A stretch of 64,000 bases of DNA from Ulva prolifera. Lineage: Eukaryota > Chlorophyta > Ulvophyceae > Ulvales > Ulvaceae. Within the stretch, counting starts at the first letter, position 1; every line of letters begins with the position of its first letter. A program made the position numbers and the translations under genes. This document shows positions 34,554-49,067 of this stretch, piece after piece. The notes beneath the pieces are model-generated. The model saw nothing but the letters and a program-made list of their open reading frames with translations, searched no databases and was not told the DNA's origin. The stretch lies in assembly GCA_023078555.1 (NCBI GenBank), contig CM041197.1, positions 5,787,810 to 5,851,809 of the forward strand. The letters run 5' to 3'.

Positions 34554-37500
34554 GACCTTTGTTCACGTCCGTTAAGAGCAACATGCTTCCCTGTCACCTT
34601 GAAGTTGAAAAGTTCACAGGTGCTGAATATGTAATGTATTGGCTCATCGAGAAAAGATTTTCCACACGTCGAAGTTGAGTGCTTCACTACAACACACTCT
34701 TCACATGACATAGGTGTGTGTGACCTTTGCGCACGTCCGTTAAGAGCAACATGCTTCCCTGTCACCTTGAAGTTGAAAAGTCAACAGGTGCTGAATATGT
34801 AATGTATTGGCTCATCGAGAAACGATGTTTCAGACGTCGAAGTTAAGTGATTTACTACATCACACTCTACACATGACATAGGTGTGTGTGACCTTTGTTC
34901 ACGTCCGTTAAGAGCAACATGCTTCCCTGTCACCTTGAAGTTGAAAAGTTCACAGGTGCTGAATATGAAATGTATTGGCTCAGCGAGAAAAGATTTTCCA
35001 CACGTCGAAGTTGAGTGCTTTACTACAACACACTCTTCACATGACATAGGTGTGTGTGACCTTTGCGCACGTCCGTTAAGAGCAACATGCTTCCCTGTCA
35101 CCTTGAAGTTGAAAAGTTCACAGGTGCTGAATATGTAATGTATTGGCTCATCGAGAAAAGATTTTCCACACGTCGAAGTTGAGTGCTTCACTACAACACA
35201 CTCTTTACATGACATAGGTGTGTGTGACCTTTGCGCACGTCCGTTAAGAGCAACATGCTTCCTTGTCACCTTGAAGTTGAAAAGTCAACAGGTGCTGAAT
35301 ATGTAATGTATTGGCTCATCGAGAAATGATTTTTCACACGTCGAAGTTGAGTGCTTTACTACAACACACTTAACTCAAGATATAGGTGTGTGTGACCTTT
35401 GCGCACGTCCGTTAAAGCGCAACCGGGTTCCCTGTCACCTTGAAGTTGAAAAGTTCACAGGTGCTGAATATATAATGTATTGGCTCATCGAGAAAAGATT
35501 TTCCACACGTCGAAGTTGAGTGCTTTACTACAACACACTCTTCACATGACATAGGTGTGTGTGACCTTTGCGCACGTCCGTTAAGAGCAACATGCTTCCC
35601 TGTCACCTTGAAGTTGAAAAGTTCACAGGTGCTGAATATGTAATGTATTGGCTCATCGAGAAACGATGTTTCAGACGTCGAAGTTAAGTGATTTACTACA
35701 TCACACTCTACACATGACATAGGTGTGTGTGACCTTTGTTCACGTCCGTTAAGAGCAACATGCTTCCCTGTCACCTTGAAGTTGAAAAGTTCACAGGTGC
35801 TGAATATGTAATGTATTGGCTCATCGAGAAAAGATTTTCCACACGTCGAAGTTGAGTGCTTCACTACAACACACTCTTCACATGACATAGGTGTGTGTGA
35901 CCTTTGCGCACGTCCGTTAAGAGCAACATGCTTCCCTGTCACCTTGAAGTTGAAAAGTCAACAGGTGCTGAATATGTAATGTATTGGCTCATCGAGAAAA
36001 GATTTTCCACACGTCGAAGTTGAGTGCTTTACTACAACACACTCTTCACATGACATAGGTGTGTGTGACCTTTGCGCACGTCCGTTAAGAGCAACATGCT
36101 TCCCTGTCACCTTGAAGTTGAAAAGTTCACAGGTGCTGAATATGTAATGTATTGGCTCATCGAGAAACGATGTTTCAGACGTCGAAGTTAAGTGATTTAC
36201 TACATCACACTCTACACATGACATAGGTGTGTGTGACCTTTGTTCACGTCCGTTAAGAGCAACATGCTTCCCTGTCACCTTGAAGTTGAAAAGTTCACAG
36301 GTCCTGAATATGTAATGTATTGGCTCATCGAGAAAAGATTTTCCACACGTCGAAGTTGAGTGCTTCACTACAACACACTCTTCACATGACATAGGTGTGT
36401 GTGACCTTTGCGCACGTCCGTAAAGAGCAACATGCTTCCCTGTCACCTTGAAGTTGAAAAGTCAACAGGTGCTGAATATGTAATGTATTGGCTCATCGAG
36501 AAATGATTTTTCACACGTCGAAGTTGAGTGCTTTACTACAACACACTTAACTCAAGATATAGGTGTGTGTGACCTTTGCGCACGTCCGTTAAAGCGCAAC
36601 CGGGTTCCCTGTCACCTTGAAGTTGAAAAGTTCACAGGTGCTGAATATGTAATGTATTGGCTCATCGAGAAAAGATTTTCCACACGTCGAAGTTGAGTGC
36701 TTTACTACAACACACTCTTCACATGACATAGGTGTGTGTGACCTTTGCGCACGTCCGTTAAGAGCAACATGCTTCCCTGTCACCTTGAAGTTGAAAAGTC
36801 AACAGGTGCTGAATATGTAATGTATTGGCTCATCGAGAAACGATGTTTCAGACGTCGAAGTTGAGTGCTTTACTACAACACACTCTACACATGACATAGG
36901 TGTGTGTGACCTTTGTTCACGTCCGTTAAGAGCAACATGCTTCCCTGTCACCTTGAAGTTGAAAAGTTCACAGGTGCTGAATATGAAATGTATTGGCTCA
37001 GCGAGAAAAGATTTTCCACACGTCGAAGTTGAGTGCTTTACTACAACACACTCTTCACATGACATAGGTGTGTGTGACCTTTGCGCACGTCCGTTAAGAG
37101 CAACATGCTTCCCTGTCACCTTGAAGTTGAAAAGTTCACAGGTGCTGAATATGTAATGTATTGGCTCATCGAGAAACGATGTTTCAGACGTCGAAGTTAA
37201 GTGATTTACTACATCACACTCTACACATGACATAGGTGTGTGTGACCTTTGTTCACGTCCGTTAAGAGCAACATGCTTCCCTGTCACCTTGAAGTTGAAA
37301 AGTTCACAGGTCCTGAATATGTAATGTATTGGCTCATCGAGAAAAGATTTTCCACACGTCGAAGTTGAGTGCTTCACTACAACACACTCTTCACATGACA
37401 TAGGTGTGTGTGACCTTTGCGCACGTCCGTAAAGAGCAACATGCTTCCCTGTCACCTTGAAGTTGAAAAGTCAACAGGTGCTGAATATGTAATGTATTGG

Positions 37501-38139
37501 CTCATCGAGAAATGATTTTTCACACGTCGAAGTTGAGTGCTTTACTACAACACACTCTTCACATGACATAGGTGTGTGTGACCTTTGCGCACGTCCGTTA
37601 AGAGCAACATGCTTCCCTGTCACCTTGAAGTTGAAAAGTCAACAGGTGCTGAATATGTAATGTATTGGCTCATCGAGAAACGATGTTTCAGACGTCGAAG
37701 TTAAGTGATTTACTACATCACAATCTACACATGACATAGGTGTGTGTGACCTTTGTTCACGTCCGTTAAGAGCAACATGCTTCCCTGTCACCTTGAAGTT
37801 GAAAAGTTCACAGGTGCTGAATATGTAATGTATTAGCTCATCGAGAAAAGATTTTCCACACGTCGAAGTTGAGTGCTTCACTACAACACACTCTTCACAT
37901 GACATAGGTGTGTGTGACCTTTGCGCACGTCCGTTAAGAGCAACATGCTTCCCTGTCACCTTGAAGTTGAAAAGTCAACAGGTGCTGAATATGTAATGTA
38001 TTGGCTCATCGAGAAATGATTTTTCACACGTCGAAGTTGAGTGCTTTACTACAACACACTTAACTCAAGATATAGGTGTGTGTGACCTTTGCGCACGTCC
38101 GTTAAAGCGCAACCGGGTTCCCTGTCACCTTGAAGTTGA

Positions 38140-41100
38140 AAAGTTCACAGGTGCTGAATATGTAATGTATTGGCTCATCGAGAAAAGATTTTCCACACGT
38201 CGAAGTTGAGTGCTTTACTACAACACACTCTTCACATGACATAGGTGTGTGTGACCTTTGCGCACGTCTGTTAAGAGCAACATGCTTCCCTGTCACCTTG
38301 AAGTTGAAAAGTTCACAGGTGATGAATATGACTTGTATTGGCTCATCGAGAAAAGATTTTCCACACGTCGAAGTTGAGTGCTTTACTACAACACACTCTT
38401 CACATGACATAGGTGTGTGTGACCTTTGCGCACGTCCGTTAAAGCGCAACCGGCTTCCCTGTCACCTTGAAGTTGAAAAGTTCACAGGTGCTGAATATGA
38501 AATGTATTGGCTCAGCGAGAAAAGATTTTCCACACGTCGAAGTTGAGTGCTTTACTACAACACACTCTTCACATGACATAGGTGTGTGTGACCTTTGCGC
38601 ACGTCCGTTAAGAGCAACATGCTTCCCTGTCACCTTGAAGTTGAAAAGTTCACAGGTGCTGAATATGTAATGTATTGGCTCATCGAGAAACGATGTTTCA
38701 GACGTCGAAGTTAAGTGATTTACTACATCACACTCTACACATGACATAGGTGTGTGTGACCTTTGTTCACGTCCGTTAAGAGCAACATGCTTCCCTGTCA
38801 CCTTGAAGTTGAAAAGTTCACAGGTGCTGAATATGTAATGTATTGGCTCATCGAGAAACGATGTTTCAGACGTCGAAGTTAAGTGATTTACTACATCACA
38901 CTCTACACATGACATAGGTGTGTGTGACCTTTGTTCACGTCCGTTAAGAGCAACATGCTTCCCTGTCACCTTGAAGTTGAAAAGTTCACAGGTGCTGAAT
39001 ATGTAATGTATTGGCTCATCGAGAAAAGATTTTCCACACGTCGAAGTTGAGTGCTTCACTACAACACACTCTTCACATGACATAGGTGTGTGTGACCTTT
39101 GCGCACGTCCGTTAAGAGCAACATGCTTCCCTGTCACCTTGAAGTTGAAAAGTCAACAGGTGCTGAATATGTAATGTATTGGCTCATCGAGAAATGATTT
39201 TTCACACGTCGAAGTTGAGTGCTTTACTACAACACACTCTTCACATGACATAGGTGTGTGTGACCTTTGCGCACGTCCGTTAAAGCGCAACCGGCTTCCC
39301 TGTCACCTTGAAGTTGAAAAGTTCACAGGTGCTGAATATGAAATGTATTGGCTCAGCGAGAAAAGATTTTCCACACGTCGAAGTTGAGTGCTTTACTACA
39401 ACACACTCTTCACATGACATAGGTGTGTGTGACCTTTGCGCACGTCCGTTAAGAGCAACATGCTTCCCTGTCACCTTGAAGTTGAAAAGTTCACAGGTGC
39501 TGAATATGTAATGTATTGGCTCATCGAGAAACGATGTTTCAGACGTCGAAGTTAAGTGATTTACTACATCACACTCTACACATGACATAGGTGTGTGTGA
39601 CCTTTGTTCACGTCCGTTAAGAGCAACATGCTTCCCTGTCACCTTGAAGTTGAAAAGTTCACAGGTGCTGAATATGTAATGTATTGGCTCATCGAGAAAA
39701 GATTTTCCACACGTCGAAGTTGAGTGCTTTACTACAACACACTCTTCACATGACATAGGTGTGTGTGACCTTTGCGCACGTCCGTTAAGAGCAACATGCT
39801 TCCCTGTCACCTTGAAGTTGAAAAGTTCACAGGTGCTGAATATGTAATGTATTGGCTCATCGAGAAACGATGTTTCAGACGTCGAAGTTAAGTGATTTAC
39901 TACATCACACTCTACACATGACATAGGTGTGTGTGACCTTTGTTCACGTCCGTTAAGAGCAACATGCTTCCCTGTCACCTTGAAGTTGAAAAGTTCACAG
40001 GTGCTGAATATGTAATGTATTGGCTCATCGAGAAAAGATTTTCCACACGTCGAAGTTGAGTGCTTCACTACAACACACTCTTCACATGACATAGGTGTGT
40101 GTGACCTTTGCGCACGTCCGTTAAGAGCAACATGCTTCCCTGTCACCTTGAAGTTGAAAAGTCAACAGGTGCTGAATATGTAATGTATTGGCTCATCGAG
40201 AAATGATTTTTCACACGTCGAAGTTGAGTGCTTTACTACAACACACTTAACTCAAGATATAGGTGTGTGTGACCTTTGCGCACGTCCGTTAAAGCGCAAC
40301 CGGGTTCCCTGTCACCTTGAAGTTGAAAAGTTCACAGGTGCTGAATATGTAATGTATTGGCTCATCGAGAAAAGATTTTCCACACGTCGAAGTTGAGTGC
40401 TTTACTACAACACACTCTTCACATGACATAGGTGTGTGTGACCTTTGCGCACGTCCGTTAAGAGCAACATGCTTCCCTGTCACCTTGAAGTTGAAAAGTC
40501 AACAGGTGCTGAATATGTAATGTATTGGCTCATCGAGAAACGATGTTTCAGACGTCGAAGTTGAGTGCTTTACTACAACACACTCTACACATGACATAGG
40601 TGTGTGTGACCTTTGTTCACGTCCGTTAAGAGCAACATGCTTCCCTGTCACCTTGAAGTTGAAAAGTTCACAGGTGCTGAATATGAAATGTATTGGCTCA
40701 GCGAGAAAAGATTTTCCACACGTCGAAGTTGAGTGCTTTACTACAACACACTCTTCACATGACATAGGTGTGTGTGACCTTCGCGCACGTCCGTTAAGAG
40801 CAACATGCTTCCCTGTCACCTTGAAGTTGAAAAGTTCACAGGTGCTGAATATGTAATGTATTGGCTCATCGAGAAACGATGTTTCAGACGTCGAAGTTAA
40901 GTGATTTACTACATCACACTCTACACATGACATAGGTGTGTGTGACCTTTGTTCACGTCCGTTAAGAGCAACATGCTTCCCTGTCACCTTGAAGTTGAAA
41001 AGTTCACAGGTCCTGAATATGTAATGTATTGGCTCATCGAGAAAAGATTTTCCACACGTCGAAGTTGAGTGCTTCACTACAACACACTCTTCACATGACA

Positions 41101-41185
41101 TAGGTGTGTGTGACCTTTGCGCACGTCCGTTAAGAGCAACATGCTTCCCTGTCACCTTGAAGTTGAAAAGTCAACAGGTGCTGAA
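38140..41185 (+). repeat. About 3.0-kb block, copy 1 of a pair (offset 10928 bp)
   Basis: The block of class A, C, D and E units recurs at about 49068-52113. Boundaries are seen as AAGTTGAAAAG versus AAGTTAAAAAG at the left and TGAATATGAAATG versus TGAAAATGTAATG at the right. Part of it (about 40.1-41.2 kb) is also repeated at about 42.25-43.36 kb with an offset of 2185 bp (13 units). Confidence 0.85.
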
Positions 41186-43334
41186 TATGAAATGTATTGG
41201 CTCAGCGAGAAAAGATTTTCCACACGTCGAAGTTGAGTGATTTACTACATCACACTCTACACATGACATAGGTGTGTGTGACCTTTGCGCACGTCCGTTA
41301 AGAGCAACATGCTTCCCTGTCACCTTGAAGTTAAAAAGTTCACAGGTGCTGAATATGTAATGTATTGGCTCATCGAGAAAAGATTTTCCACACGTCGAAG
41401 TTGAGTGCTTTACTACAACACACTCTTCACATGACATAGGTGTGTGTGACCTTTGCGCACGTCCGTTAAGAGCAACATGCTTCCCTGTAACCTTGAAGTT
41501 GAAAAGTTCACAGGTGCTGAATATGTAATGTATTGGCTCAATCGAGAAAAGGTTTCCACACGTCGAAGTTGAGTGCTTTACTACAACACACTCTTCACAT
41601 GACATAGGTGTGTGTGACCTTTGCGCACGTCCGTTAAGAGCAACATGCTTCCCTGTCACCTTGAAGTTGAAAAGTTCACAGGTGCTGAATATGTAATGTA
41701 TTGGCTCATCGAGAAATGATTTTTCAGACGTCGAAGTTAAGTGATTTACTACATCACACTCTACACATGACATAGGTGTGTGTGACCTTTGCGCACGGCC
41801 GTTAAGAGCAACATGCTTCCCTGTCACCTTGAAGTTGAAAAGTTCACAGGTGCTGAATATGTAATGTATTGGCTCATCGAGAAAAGATTTTCCACACGTC
41901 GAAGTTGAGTGCTTCACTACAACACACTCTTCACATGACATAGGTGTGTGTGACCTTTGCGCACGTCCGTTAAGAGCAACATGCTTCCCTGTCACCTTGA
42001 AGTTGAAAAGTCAACAGGTGCTGAATATGTAATGTATTGGCTCATCGAGAAATGATTTTTCACACGTCGAAGTTGAGTGCTTTACTACAACACACTTAAC
42101 TCAAGATATAGGTGTGTGTGACCTTTGCGCACGTCCGTTAAAGCGCAACCGGGTTCTTGTCACCTTGAAGTTGAAAAGTTCACAGGTGCTGAATATGTAA
42201 TGTATTGGCTCATCGAGAAAAGATTTTCCACACGTCGAAGTTGAGTGCTTTACTACAACACACTCTTCACATGACATAGGTGTGTGTGACCTTTGCGCAC
42301 GTCCGTTAAGAGCAACATGCTTCCCTGTCACCTTGAAGTTGAAAAGTCAACAGGTGCTGAATATGTAATGTATTGGCTCATCGAGAAATGATTTTTCACA
42401 CGTCGAAGTTGAGTGCTTTACTACAACACACTTAACTCAAGATATAGGTGTGTGTGACCTTTGCGCACGTCCGTTAAAGCGCAACCGGGTTCCCTGTCAC
42501 CTTGAAGTTGAAAAGTTCACAGGTGCTGAATATGTAATGTATTGGCTCATCGAGAAAAGATTTTCCACACGTCGAAGTTGAGTGCTTTACTACAACACAC
42601 TCTTCACATGACATAGGTGTGTGTGACCTTTGCGCACGTCCGTTAAGAGCAACATGCTTCCCTGTCACCTTGAAGTTGAAAAGTCAACAGGTGCTGAATA
42701 TGTAATGTATTGGCTCATCGAGAAACGATGTTTCAGACGTCGAAGTTGAGTGCTTTACTACAACACACTCTACACATGACATAGGTGTGTGTGACCTTTG
42801 TTCACGTCCGTTAAGAGCAACATGCTTCCCTGTCACCTTGAAGTTGAAAAGTTCACAGGTGCTGAATATGAAATGTATTGGCTCAGCGAGAAAAGATTTT
42901 CCACACGTCGAAGTTGAGTGCTTTACTACAACACACTCTTCACATGACATAGGTGTGTGTGACCTTCGCGCACGTCCGTTAAGAGCAACATGCTTCCCTG
43001 TCACCTTGAAGTTGAAAAGTTCACAGGTGCTGAATATGTAATGTATTGGCTCATCGAGAAACGATGTTTCAGACGTCGAAGTTAAGTGATTTACTACATC
43101 ACACTCTACACATGACATAGGTGTGTGTGACCTTTGTTCACGTCCGTTAAGAGCAACATGCTTCCCTGTCACCTTGAAGTTGAAAAGTTCACAGGTCCTG
43201 AATATGTAATGTATTGGCTCATCGAGAAAAGATTTTCCACACGTCGAAGTTGAGTGCTTCACTACAACACACTCTTCACATGACATAGGTGTGTGTGACC
43301 TTTGCGCACGTCCGTTAAGAGCAACATGCTTCCC
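41186..43334 (+). repeat. Array segment with partial 2185-bp duplication
   Basis: About 42.25-43.33 kb repeats 40.07-41.15 kb at +2185 bp, including the private variants GACCTTCGCGCACG (about 40779 and 42964) and CACAGGTCCTGAATATG. A unit at about 42150 has lost two bases in its linker (CCGGGTTCTTGTCACC for CCGGGTTCCCTGTCACC). I found no other unit with this change. Confidence 0.83.
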
Positions 43335-46300
43335 TGTCACCTTGAAGTTGAAAAGTCAACAGGTGCTGAATATGTAATGTATTGGCTCATCGAGAAATGA
43401 TTTTTCACACGTCGAAGTTGAGTGCTTTACTACAACACACTTAACTCAAGATATAGGTGTGTGTGACCTTTGCGCACGTCCGTTAAAGCGCAACCGGGTT
43501 CCCTGTCACCTTGAAGTTGAAAAGTTCACAGGTGCTGAATATGTAATGTATTGGCTCATCGAGAAAAGATTTTCCACACGTCGAAGTTGAGTGCTTTACT
43601 ACAACACACTCTTCACATGACATAGGTGTGTGTGACCTTTGCGCACGTCTGTTAAGAGCAACATGCTTCCCTGTCACCTTGAAGTTGAAAAGTTCACAGG
43701 TGATGAATATGACTTGTATTGGCTCATCGAGAAAAGATTTTCCACACGTCGAAGTTGAGTGCTTTACTGCAACACACTCTTCACATGACATAGGTGTGTG
43801 TGACCTTTGCGCACGTCCGTTAAAGCGCAACCGGCTTCCCTGTCACCTTGAAGTTGAAAAGTTCACAGGTGCTGAATATGAAATGTATTGGCTCAGCGAG
43901 AAAAGATTTTCCACACGTCGAAGTTGAGTGCTTTACTACAACACACTCATCACATGACATAGGTGTGTGTGACCTTTGCGCACGTCCGTTAAGAGCAACA
44001 TGCTTCCCTGTCACCTTGAAGTTGAAAAGTTCACAGGTGCTGAATATGTAATGTATTGGCTCATCGAGAAATAATTTTTCAGACGTCGAAGTTAAGTGAT
44101 TTACTACATCACACTCTACACATGACATAGGTGTGTGTGACCTTTGCGCACGTCCGTTAAGAGCAACATGCTTCCCTGTCACCTTGAAGTTAAAAAGTTC
44201 ACAGGTGCTGAATATGTAATGTATTGGCTCATCGAGAAAAGATTTTCCACACGTCGAAGTTGAGTGCTTTACTACAACACACTCTTCACATGACATAGGT
44301 GTGTGTGACCTTTGCGCACGTCCGTTAAGAGCAACATGCTTCCCTGTAACCTTGAAGTTGAAAAGTTCACAGGTGCTGAATATGTAATGTATTGGCTCAA
44401 TCGAGAAAAGGTTTCCACACGTCGAAGTTGAGTGCTTTACTACAACACACTCTTCACATGACATAGGTGTGTGTGACCTTTGCGCACGTCCGTTAAGAGC
44501 AACATGCTTCCCTGTCACCTTGAAGTTGAAAAGTTCACAGGTGCTGAATATGTAATGTATTGGCTCATCGAGAAATGATTTTTCAGACGTCGAAGTTAAG
44601 TGATTTACTACATCACACTCTACACATGACATAGGTGTGTGTGACCTTTGCGCACGGCCGTTAAGAGCAACATGCTTCCCTGTCACCTTGAAGTTGAAAA
44701 GTTCACAGGTGCTGAATATGTAATGTATTGGCTCATCGAGAAAAGATTTTCCACACGTCGAAGTTGAGTGCTTCACTACAACACACTCTTCACATGACAT
44801 AGGTGTGTGTGACCTTTGCGCACGTCCGTTAAGAGCAACATGCTTCCCTGTCACCTTGAAGTTGAAAAGTCAACAGGTGCTGAATATGTAATGTATTGGC
44901 TCATCGAGAAATGATTTTTCACACGTCGAAGTTGAGTGCTTTACTACAACACACTTAACTCAAGATATAGGTGTGTGTGACCTTTGCGCACGTCCGTTAA
45001 AGCGCAACCGGGTTCCCTGTCACCTTGAAGTTGAAAAGTTCACAGGTGCTGAATATGTAATGTATTGGCTCATCGAGAAAAGATTTTCCACACGTCGAAG
45101 TTGAGTGCTTTACTACAACACACTCTTCAAATGACATAGGTGTGTGTGACCTTTGCGCACGTCTGTTAAGAGCAACATGCTTCCCTGTCACCTTGAAGTT
45201 GAAAAGTTCACAGGTGATGAATATGACTTGTATTGGCTCATCGAGAAAAGATTTTCCACACGTCGAAGTTGAGTGCTTTACTACAACACACTCTTCACAT
45301 GACATAGGTGTGTGTGACCTTTGCGCACGTCCGTTAAAGCGCAACCGGCTTCCCTGTCACCTTGAAGTTGAAAAGTCAACAGGTGCTGAATATGTAATGT
45401 ATTGGCTCATCGAGAAATGATTTTTCACACGTCGAAGTTGAGTGCTTTACTACAACACACTTAACTCAAGATATAGGTGTGTGTGACCTTTGCGCACGTC
45501 CGTTAAAGCGCAACCGGGTTCCCTGTCACCTTGAAGTTGAAAAGTTCACAGGTGCTGAATATGTAATGTATTGGCTCATCGAGAAAAGATTTTCCACACG
45601 TCGAAGTTGAGTGCTTTACTACAACACACTCTTCACATGACATAGGTGTGTGTGACCTTTGCGCACGTCTGTTAAGAGCAACATGCTTCCCTGTCACCTT
45701 GAAGTTGAAAAGTTCACAGGTGATGAATATGACTTGTATTGGCTCATCGAGAAAAGATTTTCCACACGTCGAAGTTGAGTGCTTTACTGCAACACACTCT
45801 TCACATGACATAGGTGTGTGTGACCTTTGCGCACGTCCGTTAAAGCGCAACCGGCTTCCCTGTCACCTTGAAGTTGAAAAGTTCACAGGTGCTGAATATG
45901 AAATGTATTGGCTCAGCGAGAAAAGATTTTCCACACGTCGAAGTTGAGTGCTTTACTACAACACACTCTTCACATGACATAGGTGTGTGTGACCTTTGCG
46001 CACGTCCGTTAAGAGCAACATGCTTCCCTGTCACCTTGAAGTTGAAAAGTTCACAGGTGCTGAATATGTAATGTATTGGCTCATCGAGAAACGATGTTTC
46101 AGACGTCGAAGTTAAGTGATTTACTACATCACACTCTACACATGACATAGGTGTGTGTGACCTTTGCGCACGTCCGTTAAGAGCAACATGCTTCCCTGTC
46201 ACCTTGAAGTTAAAAAGTTCACAGGTGCTGAATATGTAATGTATTGGCTCATCGAGAAAAGATTTTCCACACGTCGAAGTTGAGTGCTTTACTACAACAC

Positions 46301-47260
46301 ACTCTTCACATGACATAGGTGTGTGTGACCTTTGCGCACGTCCGTTAAGAGCAACATGCTTCCCTGTAACCTTGAAGTTGAAAAGTTCACAGGTGCTGAA
46401 TATGTAATGTATTGGCTCAATCGAGAAAAGGTTTCCACACGTCGAAGTTGAGTGCTTTACTACAACACACTCTTCACATGACATAGGTGTGTGTGACCTT
46501 TGCGCACGTCCGTTAAGAGCAACATGCTTCCCTGTCACCTTGAAGTTGAAAAGTTCACAGGTGCTGAATATGTAATGTATTGGCTCATCGAGAAATGATT
46601 TTTCAGACGTCGAAGTTAAGTGATTTACTACATCACACTCTACACATGACATAGGTGTGTGTGACCTTTGCGCACGGCCGTTAAGAGCAACATGCTTCCC
46701 TGTCACCTTGAAGTTGAAAAGTTCACAGGTGCTGAATATGTAATGTATTGGCTCATCGAGAAAAGATTTTCCACACGTCGAAGTTGAGTGCTTCACTACA
46801 ACACACTCTTCACATGACATAGGTGTGTGTGACCTTTGCGCACGTCCGTTAAGAGCAACATGCTTCCCTGTCACCTTGAAGTTGAAAAGTCAACAGGTGC
46901 TGAATATGTAATGTATTGGCTCATCGAGAAATGATTTTTCACACGTCGAAGTTGAGTGCTTTACTACAACACACTTAACTCAAGATATAGGTGTGTGTGA
47001 CCTTTGCGCACGTCCGTTAAAGCGCAACCGGGTTCCCTGTCACCTTGAAGTTGAAAAGTTCACAGGTGCTGAATATGTAATGTATTGGCTCATCGAGAAA
47101 AGATTTTCCACACGTCGAAGTTGAGTGCTTTACTACAACACACTCTTCAAATGACATAGGTGTGTGTGACCTTTGCGCACGTCTGTTAAGAGCAACATGC
47201 TTCCCTGTCACCTTGAAGTTGAAAAGTTCACAGGTGATGAATATGACTTGTATTGGCTCA
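43335..47260 (+). repeat. 2020-bp (12-unit) tandem duplication
   Basis: About 43335-45240 recurs at about 45355-47260 with a constant 2020-bp offset, including the CTCAATCGAGAAAAGGTTTCC and GCGCACGGCCG variants. Differences include GAAATAATTTTTCAG (about 44069) versus GAAACGATGTTTCAG (about 46089), again a switch between classes within one unit. The open frame of 344 codons on the minus strand appears in both copies and is a repeat by-product. Confidence 0.85.
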
Positions 47261-49067
47261 GCGAGAAAAGATTTTCCACACGTCGAAGTTGAGTGCTTTA
47301 CTACAACACACTCTTCACATGACATAGGTGTGTGTGACCTTTGCGCACGTCTGTTAAGAGCAACATGCTTCCCTGTCACCTTGAAGTTGAAAAGTTCACA
47401 GGTGATGAATATGACTTGTATTGGCTCATCGAGAAAAGATTTTCCACACGTCGAAGTTGAGTGCTTTACTACAACACACTCTTCACATGACATAGGTGTG
47501 TGTGACCTTTGCGCACGTCTGTTAAGAGCAACATGCTTCCCTGTCACCTTGAAGTTGAAAAGTTCACAGGTGATGAATATGACTTGTATTGGCTCATCGA
47601 GAAAAGATTTTCCACACGTCGAAGTTGAGTGCTTTACTGCAACACACTCTTCACATGACATAGGTGTGTGTGACCTTTGCGCACGTCTGTTAAGAGCAAC
47701 ATGCTTCCCTGTCACCTTGAAGTTGAAAAGTTCACAGGTGATGAATATGACTTGTATTGGCTCATCGAGAAAAGATGTTCCACACGTCGAAGTTGAGTGC
47801 TTTACTACAACACACTCTTCACATGACATAGGTGTGTGTGACCTTTGCGCACGTCCGTTAAGAGCAACATGCTTCCCTGTCACCTTGAAGTTGAAAAGAT
47901 CACAGGTGCTGAATATGTAATGTATTGGCTCATCGAGAAATAATTTTTCAGACGTCGAAGTTGAGTGCTTCACTACACCACACTATTCACATGACATAGG
48001 TGTGTGTGACCTTTGCGCACGTCCGTTAAGAGCAACATGCTTCCCTGTCACCTAGTAGTTGAAAAGTTCACAGGCGCTGTATATGGCATGCATTTACACA
48101 GCGAGAAGAGAATTCGACACATTGGATCAGAGCGCTACTCTAAAAAACACTTATCACAAGACATAGGTGTGTGTGACCTTTGCGCACGTCCGTTAAGAGC
48201 AACATGCTTCCCTGTAACCTTGAAGTTAAAAAGTTCACAGGTGCTGAATATGTAATGTATTGGCTCATCGAGAAAAGATTTTCCACACGTCGAAGTTGAG
48301 TGCTTTACTACAACACACTCTTCACATGACATAGGTGTGTGTGACCTTTGCGCACGTCCGTTAAGAGCAACATGCTTCCCTGTCACCTTGAAGTTGAAAA
48401 GTTCACAGGTGCTGAATATGTAATGTATTGGCTCATCGAGAAATAATTTTTTAGACGTCGAAGTTGAGTGCTTCACTACACCACACTATTCACATGACAT
48501 AGGTGTGTGTGACCTTTGCGCACGTCCGTTAAGAGCAACATGCTTCCCTGTCACCTAGTAGTTGAAAAGTTCACAGGCGCTGTATATGGCATGCATTTAC
48601 ACAGCGAGAAGAGAATTCGACACATTGGATCAGAGCGCTACTCTAAAAAACACTTATCACAAGACATAGGTGTGTGTGACCTTTGCGCACGTCCGTTAAG
48701 AGCAACATGCTTCCCTGTCACCTTGAAGTTAAAAAGATCACAGGTGCTGAATATGTAATGTATTGGCTCATCGAGAAAAGATTTTCCACACGTCGAAGTT
48801 GAGTGCTTTACTACAACACACTCTTCACATGACATAGGTGTGTGTGACCTTTGCGCACGTCCGTTAAGAGCAACATGCTTCCCTGTCACCTAGTAGTTGA
48901 AAAGTTCACAGGCGCTGTATATGGCATGCATTTACACAGCGAGAAGAGAATTCGACACATTGGATCAGAGCGCTACTCTAAAAAACACTTATCACAAGAC
49001 ATAGGTGTGTGTGACCTTTGCGCACGTCCGTTAAGAGCAACATGCTTCCCTGTCACCTTGAAGTTAA
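47261..49067 (+). repeat. Class D run followed by B'-rich segment (copied at 54.1-55.6 kb)
   Basis: About 47246-48735 matches about 54138-55626 at an offset of 6892 bp. It contains consecutive class D units and then class F and B' units. Three B' units occur within 1 kb (48008, 48511, 48846), the densest B' cluster in the window. Confidence 0.85.

Larger units (their letters stand above)
32216..38139 (+). repeat. Array domain 2 begins: classes D, E, F and B' mixed with class A
   Basis: From about 32.5 kb new variants appear that are absent to the left: CGTCTGTTAAGAG with GATGAATATGACTTG (class D), GTTTCAGACG with GATTTACTACATCAC followed by TTTGTTCACG (class E), AATAATTTTTCAGACG with CTACACCACAC (class F), and AAAAGTCAACAGG. 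Unit length stays 167-169 bp. At 33473 and related sites CTCAATCGAG carries an extra A. An 841-bp offset relates 35.95-36.45 kb to 36.8-37.3 kb. There is no gene. Confidence 0.93.
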
